Below, in pieces: positions 1-9,739 of a stretch of 64,000 nucleotides of DNA. Source of the stretch: Carya illinoinensis (lineage: Eukaryota > Streptophyta > Magnoliopsida > Fagales > Juglandaceae); assembly GCF_018687715.1 (NCBI RefSeq), contig NC_056758.1:9678501-9742500 (forward strand), given 5' to 3'. The notes beneath the pieces are model-generated. The model saw only the letters and a program-made list of their open reading frames with translations. It was not told where the DNA came from and made no database searches. The position numbers were made by a program, and so were the translations under genes. Each line of letters opens with the position of its first letter. Position 1 is the first letter of the stretch.

Positions 1-2427
1 CGATCATGTTTACTTAACCTCCCATAAGTTTGAAGCATTGGAATGTTTTAGGAGAATCTAAGAATGGTCGAGAATCAGTTAGATAAGAGTTTAAAAACTC
101 TAAGAACTGACCGAGGACGAGAATATCTCTCTGAGCAATTTAAAAGGCTCTGTGATGAAAAAGGAATCAAAAGACAGTTAACGATGCCGAGTACGCCACA
201 ACAAAATGGTGTGGCGGAAAGGAGAAATCGAACACTGCTTGAGATGATTAGGTCAATGATGGCGCAAGCAAACCTACCAATTTCTTTTTGGGGGGATGCA
301 CTTTTGACTGCTGCCTACATTCTTAACTGAGTGCCCTCCAAATCAGTAACTTCCACCCCATATGAACTATGGACCAGTGAGAAACCCAATTTGAGTAACT
401 TGCGGCCATGGGGTTCAACAGGTTTTGTTCATGATCTTTCACATAAGTATGGGAAATTAGGCCCTAGAGTGAAGAAGTGTATCTTTATAAGGTACTCAGA
501 ACACTCTAAAGGGTATGTGTTAATAGGTGAACAAACTGATGGAAGTGTAACTGAGATTGAATCATGAGATGTGGACTTCATTGAAAATGAATTTCCAAGT
601 AGAGTTAAGGTTGATAGGAGTTTAGAACTTCATGAGATTGTGGAACAAGAGAAAAGTGCTCCAAGGAATTTAGTTGAGAATGAGGAAGAAATTCTTCAAG
701 CTCCTACAAATGATAAAAGGGACATAAATCTGAGTGGGAGCACACCGCTTGTCAATCAATCACAACAACCTCGGCCGCGTAGAAGCACACGTGAAAGTAT
801 TCCTCGTCGTCATTTTGAGATTGAAGGAGAAGCTTTTATGGTAGCTCCGCATGATGATGATGAGCCTAGGACAATTTATGAGGCTCTCTCATCTTCTACT
901 AAAGATGAGTGGATGAAAGCTCTTAATGATGAAATTGAGTCTATGAAGACTAACCAGGTCTGGGATCTGGTTGATCTACCGACAGGGCGTAAGACTATTG
1001 GGAACAAATGGGTTCTTAAAGTCAAACACAAGTCGGATGGATCGATAGATAAGTACAAAGCTCGCTTAGTGGCAAAAGGATATATCCAACAGGAGGGTAT
1101 AGACTATGAGGAAACTTTTTCACGAGTGGCGAGGTTTGCTTCAATTCGCCTGATTCTAGCTATAGTAGCAAACATGGATTTGGAACTCTACCAAATGGAT
1201 GTGATGACAGCATTTCTCAATGGAGAATTAGATGAGGAGATTTATATGTATCAACCAACGGGTTTTGTGGTCAAAGGTCAAGAGCGCAAAGTGTGCAAGC
1301 TCAAACGATCAATATATGGCCTAAAACAATCATCTAGACAATGGTACCTCAGATTCCATCGAGCCGTTCTTTCGAATGGGTTTACGATGATCACAGAGGA
1401 CCATTGTGTCTATGTCAAAAGGTCCAAAAAGAGTTTCATTATGTTGTCATTATATGTTGACGACATACTACTAGCTGGAAATGATAAAAGGTTGATAGTC
1501 GTCACAAAAGAGTGGTTATCCTTCAATTTTGAGATGAAGGATATGGGTGAAGCAGAATACATTCTGGGAGTTAAGATCTACAGAGATCGCACAAAAAGCC
1601 TTTTGTGTTTGTCCCAATAGACTTACATAAAGAAAGTCCTCGAGCGTTTCCTAATGAATGAATGTAAACCCATTGACACCCTTGTAGCAAAAAGTGAGAA
1701 ATTATCTAAAGAGTTATGTCCTAAGACTCAAATAGAAAAGGAAAAGATGGCCCGTGTCCCTTATGCTAATGTTGTGGGTAGTCTGATGTACGCAATGATG
1801 TGTACTCGGCCTGACATATGCTATGCAGTTGGCTTAGTGAGTAGATTCCAATCTAACCCTGGACTGGCTCACTGGAAAGCAGTCAAGAGGATTATGCGAT
1901 ATCTCAAGGGAACTGCAGACTATGTGCTGTGCTATCAAGGTTCAGATTTGTAGCTAAAAGGTTACAGCGATGCCGACTGGGGCAGTGACCTAGATGAGCG
2001 TAAATCAACCACTGGGTATGCCTTTCTGTTTAACAATGGGGCCATTACATGGAGCAGCAAGAAACAACCCTGTATAGCTTTATCCACCATGGAGGCAGAA
2101 TACATAGCTTGCTCTGCAGCGGTTCAAGAAGCTGTTTGGTTACGGAGATTCCTCAAGCATTTAGACATTGGCATGGATTCTTCAGATCTGGTAACAATAT
2201 TCTGTGATAGCACGGATGCTCTCGCATATGCTAAGGACTCTAAGTACCATGGAAGAACCAAACACATAGATATCAGATATCACTACATCAGAGACATGGT
2301 AGCGCAAAAGGAAGTGGTTCTGAAACACCTCTCTACAAGTCGCATGGTTCTTGATCCCTTAACGAAGCCCATAGCAAGAGATGTCTTTGATGCTCATGTT
2401 AGGAATCTAGGACTGCGTAGACTGTAA
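1..2427 (+). pseudogene. copia pol polyprotein remnant (integrase-RT-RNase H)
   Basis: From base 64 to the natural stop at 2425-2427 there is one continuous frame broken only by four in-frame stops, at 328-330 (TGA), 565-567 (TGA), 1618-1620 (TAG) and 1951-1953 (TAG). The first about 55 bases read in another frame, so there is also one frameshift near base 55-62. Visible landmarks are the integrase core (TDRGREY with the second Asp, then the Gln-Asn-Gly-Val-Ala-Glu block with the catalytic Glu), a GKxxxWDLVDLP-like linker, the RT palm motif YQMDVMTAFLNGEL, the YVDDILL catalytic box near 1455-1475, and RNase H motifs (SDADW, MEAEYIA, FCDSTDA, RTKHIDIRYHY). Nothing suggests host use. It is a retroelement pseudogene. 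Confidence 0.93.
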
Positions 2428-3509
2428 ATGTATTTTGTGTTTCAAATGACATTGAGATGTAACCTTTCCTTTGAGATATTAATACAATATGATTTAGTTA
2501 TTGTCTTTATCATATTGTTTTTTTTCTAAATTCACACACAAGATATGTCAACGGGCTTAGATTGGCTCACTCACACGAGCGATCGCCTCTAGCGCTTGCC
2601 TTGAGAAGCGAGTAGAGATGAGACATTGTGTTATAAGATAATTGTCCAAATGGATAAGTTAGTTGACACAAAGATATGTCGTTTTTAGTGGGAGCTAAGA
2701 TCAGGTCTAATGAGAGGACTATGCATGGGTTACCCCACAACCTATGTAGCCTGTGGTTAGCCAGATGTGAGATCCTCTTTGACGCCTTGGAGGCGAGCAA
2801 ATAGAGGAACTCGAGTTAGATGCTTAAGGAGCGGCTAGACTAAGATTTGTACGGTGTTGATATAGACATATGCTTTTTAAGAAAGAGAAATCCACCGTAG
2901 CATGTGTTTCATACTACATGTGCTTATTCGACCAAATGAGTAAGTGAGTAAATTGTTCCCCTCTTTCTCACTGTGTGAGTCTCATTTTTTTAAGTGTCCT
3001 TTACTTTTGACTATGTCACAAGATAGAGGTTATAATGTCTGCTACTTTGGCATGTTGTCTATGGTCATGATTAATACGGTCTAAAGAGGCATTGCTCGGA
3101 AAGCAGTTTGACCAAAATTGAATGATATGAGTGCAAAGGGAAGATTCTTTGATATCGCATCTTCGATAGTGTTTGCTGACATCAAACTATGACGCTACAT
3201 ACTGGTAGCGATTAAGGTTCTGAACATATTGAAATGATTTAGAGATAGTTAAGCATTGTTCTAAGTTTTCTGAAACTCAAGAGGGTTTCGAAAATGCTTG
3301 AACTGATGCGATCGAATGAGTCTAGGACATAACCAAACACTTTAGGGATGTTACTATGCTAGTCTTCTCTTGGAGAGATTTAGTGTATGTACTCCCACCT
3401 TTCTGAAGATTGCTTGGTGGTCGCATGGCCTATTTACTTGTGTGAACAAGATTGAGAACATTAGAGAAATGCAAACCTAGGGTCATGCCCACTGTGTGCG
3501 AGTGGGAGA
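2428..3509 (+). other. copia 3' untranslated region up to the polypurine tract
   Basis: About 1.08 kb lies between the pol stop and the 3' LTR, which is long for a copia element. No convincing ORF is present. The segment ends in the purine-rich AGTGGGAGA immediately before the LTR's TGTTA, which fits the polypurine tract that primes plus-strand DNA synthesis. Confidence 0.6.
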
Positions 3510-3957
3510 TGTTAAATGGAGGGGGCGCCCACACGGGCAGACCCCCTTTTATTGCATGCGTTATAACGCATGGCTTAAAGCCATGCATTACACAGCCGGT
3601 AAACGCATGGCTTTCAGCCATGCATTTCCAGCGTATTGAAGACTGGCCTTTAAGGCCAGCCGTGTAGGGGGGCTATATAGCCCCCCTCCTTTTGATTCTG
3701 GGGCATCAATTACAATAGTACAAATATCTCTCTCACTTGTTCTCTCTTGAAATAGTTTATAGGCTGTGGATTTATTAAGTGTTACTCTAATTTTATAACT
3801 ACGTAGTACACTTTACCACTAAGAGAAAACGTTTGATTTTTGTCGCGCTGGAGAAACTTGTGGAGCATTTCTTTAAACTAAGTCTGAGGTACTTTCCGCT
3901 GTGCATTCTAACAGTATTGGTTTTCTCCGACCCCTAATTTCCCTAACTCCAATAACA
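3510..3957 (+). repeat. 3' LTR of the copia element (448 bp)
   Basis: The LTR starts TGTTA directly after the polypurine tract and ends TAACA, a perfect 5-bp terminal inverted pair. It is unusually rich in short palindromes at 3550-3660: GCGTTATAACGC, ATGGCTT/AAGCCAT twice, and CTGGCCTT/AAGGCCAG. A 20-bp perfect palindrome holds the only good TATA box. The boundary is inferred from the terminal motifs because the partner LTR is outside the window. Confidence 0.75.
3667..3686. promoter_or_regulatory. Perfect 20-bp palindrome around the LTR TATA box
   Basis: GGGGGGCTATATAGCCCCCC reads identically on both strands and places a TATATA core between G6 and C6 arms. A TATA box is expected about here in a copia LTR (U3), followed by the transcribed R region with its TC-rich tract at 3726-3750. 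The palindrome could form a cruciform or a hairpin; promoter function is inferred. Confidence 0.5.
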
Positions 3958-5617
3958 GGCAAATGCCAGTCGATAACTGTCCACATATATATAAAAGAAA
4001 CCTAAAATGGGAGCAAATCCATAAAATATTTATAGAAATATTTTAGCTACGTTCAAAGTAATATTAGTGAATTCATAAATTGACTTGACTTATTGTAATA
4101 TATATGTAAGATTTTAAAGTCATTAATTTTATTATAAACTAGATTTAATATATTATATAAATTCACATCAATTAATAAGTTTATTTTTATAAAACCTCTT
4201 TATAATTATATTACTTCTTAAATATTTATTGAACATATGATAATGGGTGTTCATAAATAAAAGACAACAATTAATGAAAGGTTGTATCTTTAATTTAATG
4301 GAAAGTGTTGTGCCCTTGATTGAAGGGTGCATGGCAATGCTACCATAATTTATGAGCAACTGCTAAGAATGTGCATGCAATACTTACAGTAATGATCAAT
4401 AGGTTAATTATTATATAAGGTCTTTTCAATATACGAGGGGAAAGGTCAGGTAGAGTTACGGATTGTTCTTATTTGTTTGCTTGTTGGGACATAAAATTAA
4501 ACAAAAGTCCAATATCATCTCTTCATCCTTTAGGAAATGACTGCATAGGGAGGATGGGACAAGAGACTTCAGTACTGTCCTCCATACGGAATCAGGACCT
4601 ATTTCATACTAACCAGCAAATATTATATATATATATGCTTTTTTTTTCGTATTTAATTTTATTTGTTCGCTATTAAATATTATATATATATATTGTCTTG
4701 GATATAGAGGAGTAATTGGGGTCAAGGAAAAAACAAATAATATTAGTAAATCAATGAGAGGAATTAGAGAAAGAGAGAGATGGGAATGCTTGAAAGACTG
4801 GGATTGCTTACAAAACATTCAAGGGCATGGATTTTTATGAGGGCATCGTTGTGAAAGTGATATTAATTAAAAGCTTATTATTATTTATATACAATTATTT
4901 TTATATATTATTTATATATTTTATTAATATAATTAGTTAAAATAATTATTTTATATTAAAAAATTAATTTAACCAATTATATTAATAAAATATTTAAAAA
5001 ATACGTAAAAATAATTATATATAAAAATTTTTATATTATTATTATTATTTAATTCAAATATTTGGGATGTACATCACCCCTCCCTCTTTTCCTCATGTCC
5101 CTCCTAGCCCAGCTCAGAGATTTGATAGCTTACGGTCCGTCATGACTGATGCATGGCTGGACTACATTATCACTAAAAACAAGCTGCTTAATTAATGTTG
5201 GAGAAAACCTTTGCACTTCATGCGACATGATTTGAAATACTTCTGAAACCTTGAGACACACTTTGACAAATATTATAAAATACAAATCCATATTTATAGT
5301 TCACATTTCTTACAACATCGATATAACATTTATACATGTCCAATTCGAATCCTATGTGATGTTATTTAATTTCGTGTCGGATTATATACTTTTCATCCAA
5401 AAACTAACATTTGTTTTTCATTTTACACCCTAATAAATTAGTAAAAGTTTCCCTTAGACCCGCTACTTATCTATATTCATTTTGAAGAATTCTAAACATA
5501 AGTCCACACCACAAACACTTGTTTTTTCTGTAGTGAATTAAGATTGTGTTGCATTACTAATTTTTTCGTATATCTTGTAATAGATGATCTCAACCAAAGA
5601 TGCAAAATAAAAAAGGA
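3958..5617. other. AT-rich intergenic region
   Basis: Very AT-rich DNA with runs such as TATATATATA at 4623-4635 and 4681-4693 and long AT stretches at 4870-5045. Open frames are short, of simple composition and without recognisable domains. No gene, RNA or boundary-defined element is supported. Confidence 0.6.
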
Positions 5618-6041
5618 GTCGTTTTGTTTGTGGGTGAAAAGGGCAACTTTTCATATTTTATAATGTTATAATATTATAACTAAAAGGTATAGATCCATGT
5701 GCAAATGATTATTATCCATTATCAACTATATTCTTTCACCTTGTTTGAAGTCAATCGGAGCATCAAACGAATTGCAATTATTTCTTAATTAGGCATAATG
5801 CAGGCAAGAGTGATTCTTCTCCTTTCTTGTTTTTAACTAAAAAAGAGTGATTCTTCTGTACGTAAATTTGTCTGCAATTTTCTACCTCGATGCATAAAAA
5901 AAAAAAAAAGATAAATAAATAAATGAGTCCTTTTGTTTGTGGGTGAAGAGGGCAACTTTTCATATTTTATAATGTTATAATATTATAACTAAAAGGTATA
6001 GATCCATGTGCATATGATTATTACCTATTATCAACTATATC

Positions 6042-6169
6042 CACTATAAGAAAAAGAGATTTTTGTGATCAATTTATTGTAAAGAAAAGACTATTCGTAA
6101 TCAAAATTGATTGTGAATAGTCTTTTCGTTATATTAAATTGATCACAGAAATCTATTTTTCTTGTAATG
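6042..6169. mobile_element. CACTA-type fold-back MITE (128 bp)
   Basis: The segment begins CACTATAAGAAAAA and ends TTTTTCTTGTAATG. The two halves are near-complete inverted repeats, with arms through GATTTTTGTGATCAATTTA and its complement. It is flanked by a perfect 3-bp ATC duplication (6039-6041 and 6170-6172), the size expected for CACTA-superfamily insertions. It carries no ORF, so it would have moved with a transposase made elsewhere. Confidence 0.8.
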
Positions 6170-6465
6170 ATCATTTCACCTTGTTTAAAGTCAATCGAAG
6201 CATCAAACGAATTGAAATTAGTCCTTAATTAGGTATAATGCAGGCAAGAGTGATTCTTCTACTTTTTTGTTTTTAACTAAAAAAGAGTGATTCTTCTATA
6301 AATTTGTCTGCAATTTTCTACCTCGGTGTAAAATTAAAAAAAAAAAAAAAATCGTTTTGTTTGTGGGTGAAAAGGTCAACTTTTCATATTTTATAATGTT
6401 ATAATATTATAACTAAAAGGTATAGATATATGTGCATATGATTATTACCCATTATCAACTATATC

Positions 6466-6541
6466 CCTTACAAAAAAAAAAAGAATTTTTATGATTAATT
6501 AATTGCTATGAAAATACTTTTCGTAACCAATTTCTTGTAGT
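6466..6541. mobile_element. Shortened remnant of the same MITE in array unit 3
   Basis: At the equivalent position of the next array unit, TTTTTATGATTAATTAATTG and a terminal CAATTTCTTGTAGTG remain, followed by the same ATCxTTTCACC flank as in unit 2. The left end and centre are degraded. A still more altered version occupies about 6832-6985 in unit 4. Confidence 0.55.
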
Positions 6542-7286
6542 GATCCTTTCACCTTGTTTTAGGTCAATCGGAGCATCAAACGAATTGCAATTATTTCTTA
6601 ATTAGGTATAATGCCAGCAAGAGTGATTCTTCTGCTTTTTTGTTTTTAACTAAAAAAGAGTAATTCTTCTGTAAATTTGTTTGCAATTTTCTACCTCGAT
6701 GCACAAAAAAAAGAGGGAGTCGTTTTGTTTGTGGGTGAAAAGGACAACTTTTCATATTTTATAATGTTATAATATTATAACTAATAGGTATAGATCTATG
6801 TGCATATGATTGTTACCCATTATCAACTATATTTAAAAATGAGTTTTTATGATCTATTTATTACAATAAAAAAATTATTCACAATTAAAATTCGTTTGAT
6901 GCTCTGATTAACTTTAAATAAGATGAAATAATCATTTCAAGAAAAATAATTTTTTATGATTAATTTATTACAATAAAAAGACTATTCGTAATTAATTTCA
7001 ATCAAAGCATCAAACGAATGGCAATTATTCCTTAATTAGGTATAATGCAAGAATGAGTGATTATTCTACTTTTTTGTTTTTAACTAAAAAAGAGTGATTC
7101 TTCTGCAAAATTGTCTGCAATTTTCTACCTCGATGCGGAAAAAAAAAAAAAAAGGTCGTTTTGTTTGTGGGTGAAGAGAGCAACTTTTCATATTTTATAA
7201 TATAATATTATAACTAAAAGGTGTAGATCCATGTGTATATGATTATTACCCATTATCATCTATATTCTTTCATCTTGGTTGAAGTT

Positions 7287-9497
7287 TGTGATGACCTATT
7301 TTTATATGTATTTTTACTAAAAGAATATTTTTAATTTAATTAATATATTGGTTTTTTTATTTTAAATTATTGTATTTTAAATTGGTTTTAATTTATTTGA
7401 TATTGTGTTTAATTTATTTTAGTCGTTTTACAGTTTTTAAAATTATTTTCGACGGATCAGTTTTTGATTTTCGGAGTGAGAATTGGACCTCATTTTTGTT
7501 CTTTTTTCTTTTTTCTTTTTTCTTTTTTCTTTTTTCCTTTTCCTTTTTCCTTTTCCCTTTTCTTTCCTTCTTCTTTCTTTCTTTTTCTCCTTCTTTTTCT
7601 CTTCTCTTCTCGCGTGCCCGAGCTTCCATTTCTCCTTCCCATCGCCGCCTGTTGACCGGCCCAGACCGCCGCCGTTCGGCCACCGTGTAGTACACTATCC
7701 CCACCATTCTCTTCTCCTCCCACCAGAGATCATCCCCACCAATTTTCAGAGCCATCGGACCAGCCGTTAGCCGCCACGCAAGGTTGGAAGTCACGGCACC
7801 TGTCCTGTTTTTCTCCCCTGTCGCTGGTTGCTTTCGCAGCCCAAAACCGCCGCTCGCGCAGCGACATGGCCTACACCACCCACCCATTTTTCTTCCCCTC
7901 TCACCGGTGAATATCCCCACCAAGTTTTACCTCCATCCGAGCCACCGTTAGCCACCACGAGCTCCTCCAAGCCACACGGTTTTTTACCGATTCTGGCGCC
8001 GTCGCACCACCTCCGACCACCATCTCTTCACAGCTTCTTCCCCTACCTCTTGCCAACCTAAACCACCCATTTCCGGCCTCGATCCGTTGTTGGAGCAGCT
8101 CCCACGAGCTCAACTCCGATTTGAGCTTTTTCCACTTCCTTCGCCATTTCCACCGCCACCCATGGCCAAAACTCATTTTCCTTATATTCATAAATATCTC
8201 AAGACCATACCCTATCAATTTCGTGCCTTGGTTTGTCCCTGTTCGAAAGTGAGTAATTTATTACCCACAGCCACAGTGTAAATTATACTATTACGTTATT
8301 TTTTCTCCGCCATTTGCAACACCGCGAGCTTTCAAAAAATACCGTATAGCTCTATAAGTATTTTCTAAACTTTACTTTTAGATTTAAATATATTTTTCTC
8401 ATACAATAAATATTTACTATTAGTTGGTTGATTTCAGACTGAGTCCAAGGAGTTCGGAGGTCGGATGGATTGAGGACGGAGTTGTTGGGTTGATGTTGAT
8501 GTTTGTTTGAGATATTTGTGCCTTGATGTTTACCTTGTATAGTGCACGCATGTTCATATTTAAAAAGGGAAAACTAAGTTTTTTGTGTAGTTGCATGCAT
8601 GTACATGTGTTTGAAAAAAATGAAAGCTGAGCTTGTAAGCGAGAAATGAATTATGGTATATGTGAACGGTTGTACTGACTGGTTTGAGTCAGAGGCACAT
8701 GTAGGGATGGTGGTAATCAGGGACGGTGGTAAAGTCCCGCCTGTAATTCCCGCCTAGGGTGCACGCGTAGGGATGGTGGTAGAATCCTGCCTGTGATTCC
8801 TGCCTACTGTGCTCGCGTAGAGACGGTGGTGAACAGGGATGGTGGTAGAGTCCTGCCTGTGATTCTCGTCTACGACGCTCGCATAGGGACGATGGTGAGC
8901 AGGGATGGTGGTAGAGTCTTGCCTGTGATTTCTGCCTATAATGCTCTAACGGTCTGGTTTTTGGGCCATTATCGAGGATAATGACGAGGTTATGTTTAAA
9001 GGATATGTTTTTTGGGCCAAATGGGATTTTTGGCGTGCGTGGAAAAATATGGTTTTATGAGTTTCGTGCATTGGCATTCTTCATGCATATTGTTTGAGTT
9101 TTAATATGCTTTTATCTAGTAGTGTTTGGTTTTTACTTACCTGCGACACCAATTTTAGTACCTTAGATTTTGATGCAGAGTTCAACGAGGAGGAGAAGGC
9201 TGAGCCCGAGCATGCGGCTCAACCGGAGTTCTGAGTTGGGTTATGCTTTGTATTTGGCTTTGAAACTATATTTGTGTTTTGTAATATTTTAATATGTAGG
9301 TTTTGAACAGCTTTGTATTAAAGAAGAAAAATTATGGTACTTAGTTATGACTTTCGTTATCCGCTGCGTGTTTCTTCGTGCACATTTGTTGTTTATACAC
9401 ACACTTGGCACTCATCGATAGGGTGGTGACCCATGATGTCATCATCCAGACGTCTCGATTTTCCTGTGTCCGTGAGTGAGGATTTGGGGGCGTCACA
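7287..9497 (+). repeat. 5' LTR of the gypsy element (2211 bp)
   Basis: Starts TGTGATGACC and ends GGGGGCGTCACA, directly followed by the primer-binding site. It contains a long pyrimidine tract (7490-7615), a C-rich segment (7620-8170), and a roughly 66-bp minisatellite at 8702-8946. Open frames across the pyrimidine tract are simple-sequence artefacts. It is 1.3 kb longer than the 3' LTR because the 3' copy has lost the segment equivalent to about 8039-9335. Confidence 0.85.
8702..8946 (+). repeat. Minisatellite in the 5' LTR, four units of about 66 bp
   Basis: Four head-to-tail units share TAGGGATGGTGGT, AGTCCTGCCTGTGATT and a GTGCTCGCG-like end. The second unit lacks about 16 bp. The array lies wholly in the part of the LTR that is missing from the 3' LTR. 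Confidence 0.75.
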
Positions 9498-9499
9498 GG

Positions 9500-9515
9500 T
9501 GGTATCAGAGCCAGG
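9500..9515 (+). promoter_or_regulatory. Primer-binding site (tRNA-iMet type)
   Basis: TGGTATCAGAGCCAGG lies two bases after the 5' LTR end. TGGTATCAGAGC is the standard complement of the 3' end of plant initiator methionine tRNA, where minus-strand DNA synthesis of many plant LTR elements starts. Confidence 0.9.
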
Positions 9516-9739
9516 TTTGGATCTGGGTAAAACCACATGTCTCGTAAGGAGTACCAGAATGTTTTTAAAGTTGTGTTTTAAAATTTATTTTAAGTAAAGT
9601 TTGCTATTTGACATGTTTTATTTGTTTTATTTATTTGAGCTTGTTTGATTGTTCTATTTATTTAGTTATATTATTGCGTGCTAGTTTCCTTTTGTTTCTT
9701 GTTATGTGGTGTTGGTTTTTGGTTTTATGTTGTTGGTTT

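Larger units (their letters stand above)
1..3957 (+). mobile_element. Ty1/copia LTR retrotransposon, 3' part, decayed
   Basis: The window opens inside the integrase of a Ty1/copia element and runs through reverse transcriptase and RNase H, a 1.08-kb untranslated stretch and a 3' LTR. The order integrase then RT then RNase H is diagnostic of copia rather than gypsy. The 5' LTR, gag, protease and target-site duplication lie outside the window, so insertion age cannot be estimated here. The body is broken by in-frame stops and is not expected to make a working polyprotein. Confidence 0.93.
5618..7286 (+). repeat. Tandem repeat array, about five units of 300-440 bp
   Basis: Units begin with a shared GTCGTTTTGTTTGTGGGTGA block at about 5618, 5926, 6352, 6719 and 7155. 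Each runs through a shared TATTTTATAATGTTATAATATTATAAC segment, a CAATCGGAGCATCAAACGAATTGC segment and a GAGTGATTCTTCT segment, ending in a poly-A run. Length differences come mostly from a MITE or its remnants inside units 2-4. Unit 5 is cut after TTGAAG by a gypsy insertion and resumes at 15076. No coding potential is seen. The repeat is AT-rich and non-coding, and its origin is unknown. Confidence 0.85.

Noticed and set aside
5618..7286. Possible CRISPR-like array
   Set aside because: Units are 300-440 bp with no regular short repeat and spacer pattern, the DNA is plant nuclear, and no cas genes are present.
7370..7923. Several overlapping ORFs on both strands across a T/C-rich tract (Phe/Ser/Leu or Lys/Arg/Glu runs)
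   Set aside because: They read through a pyrimidine tract inside the gypsy 5' LTR. The homologous 3' LTR (14346-14627) gives different lengths and breaks, so they are composition artefacts.
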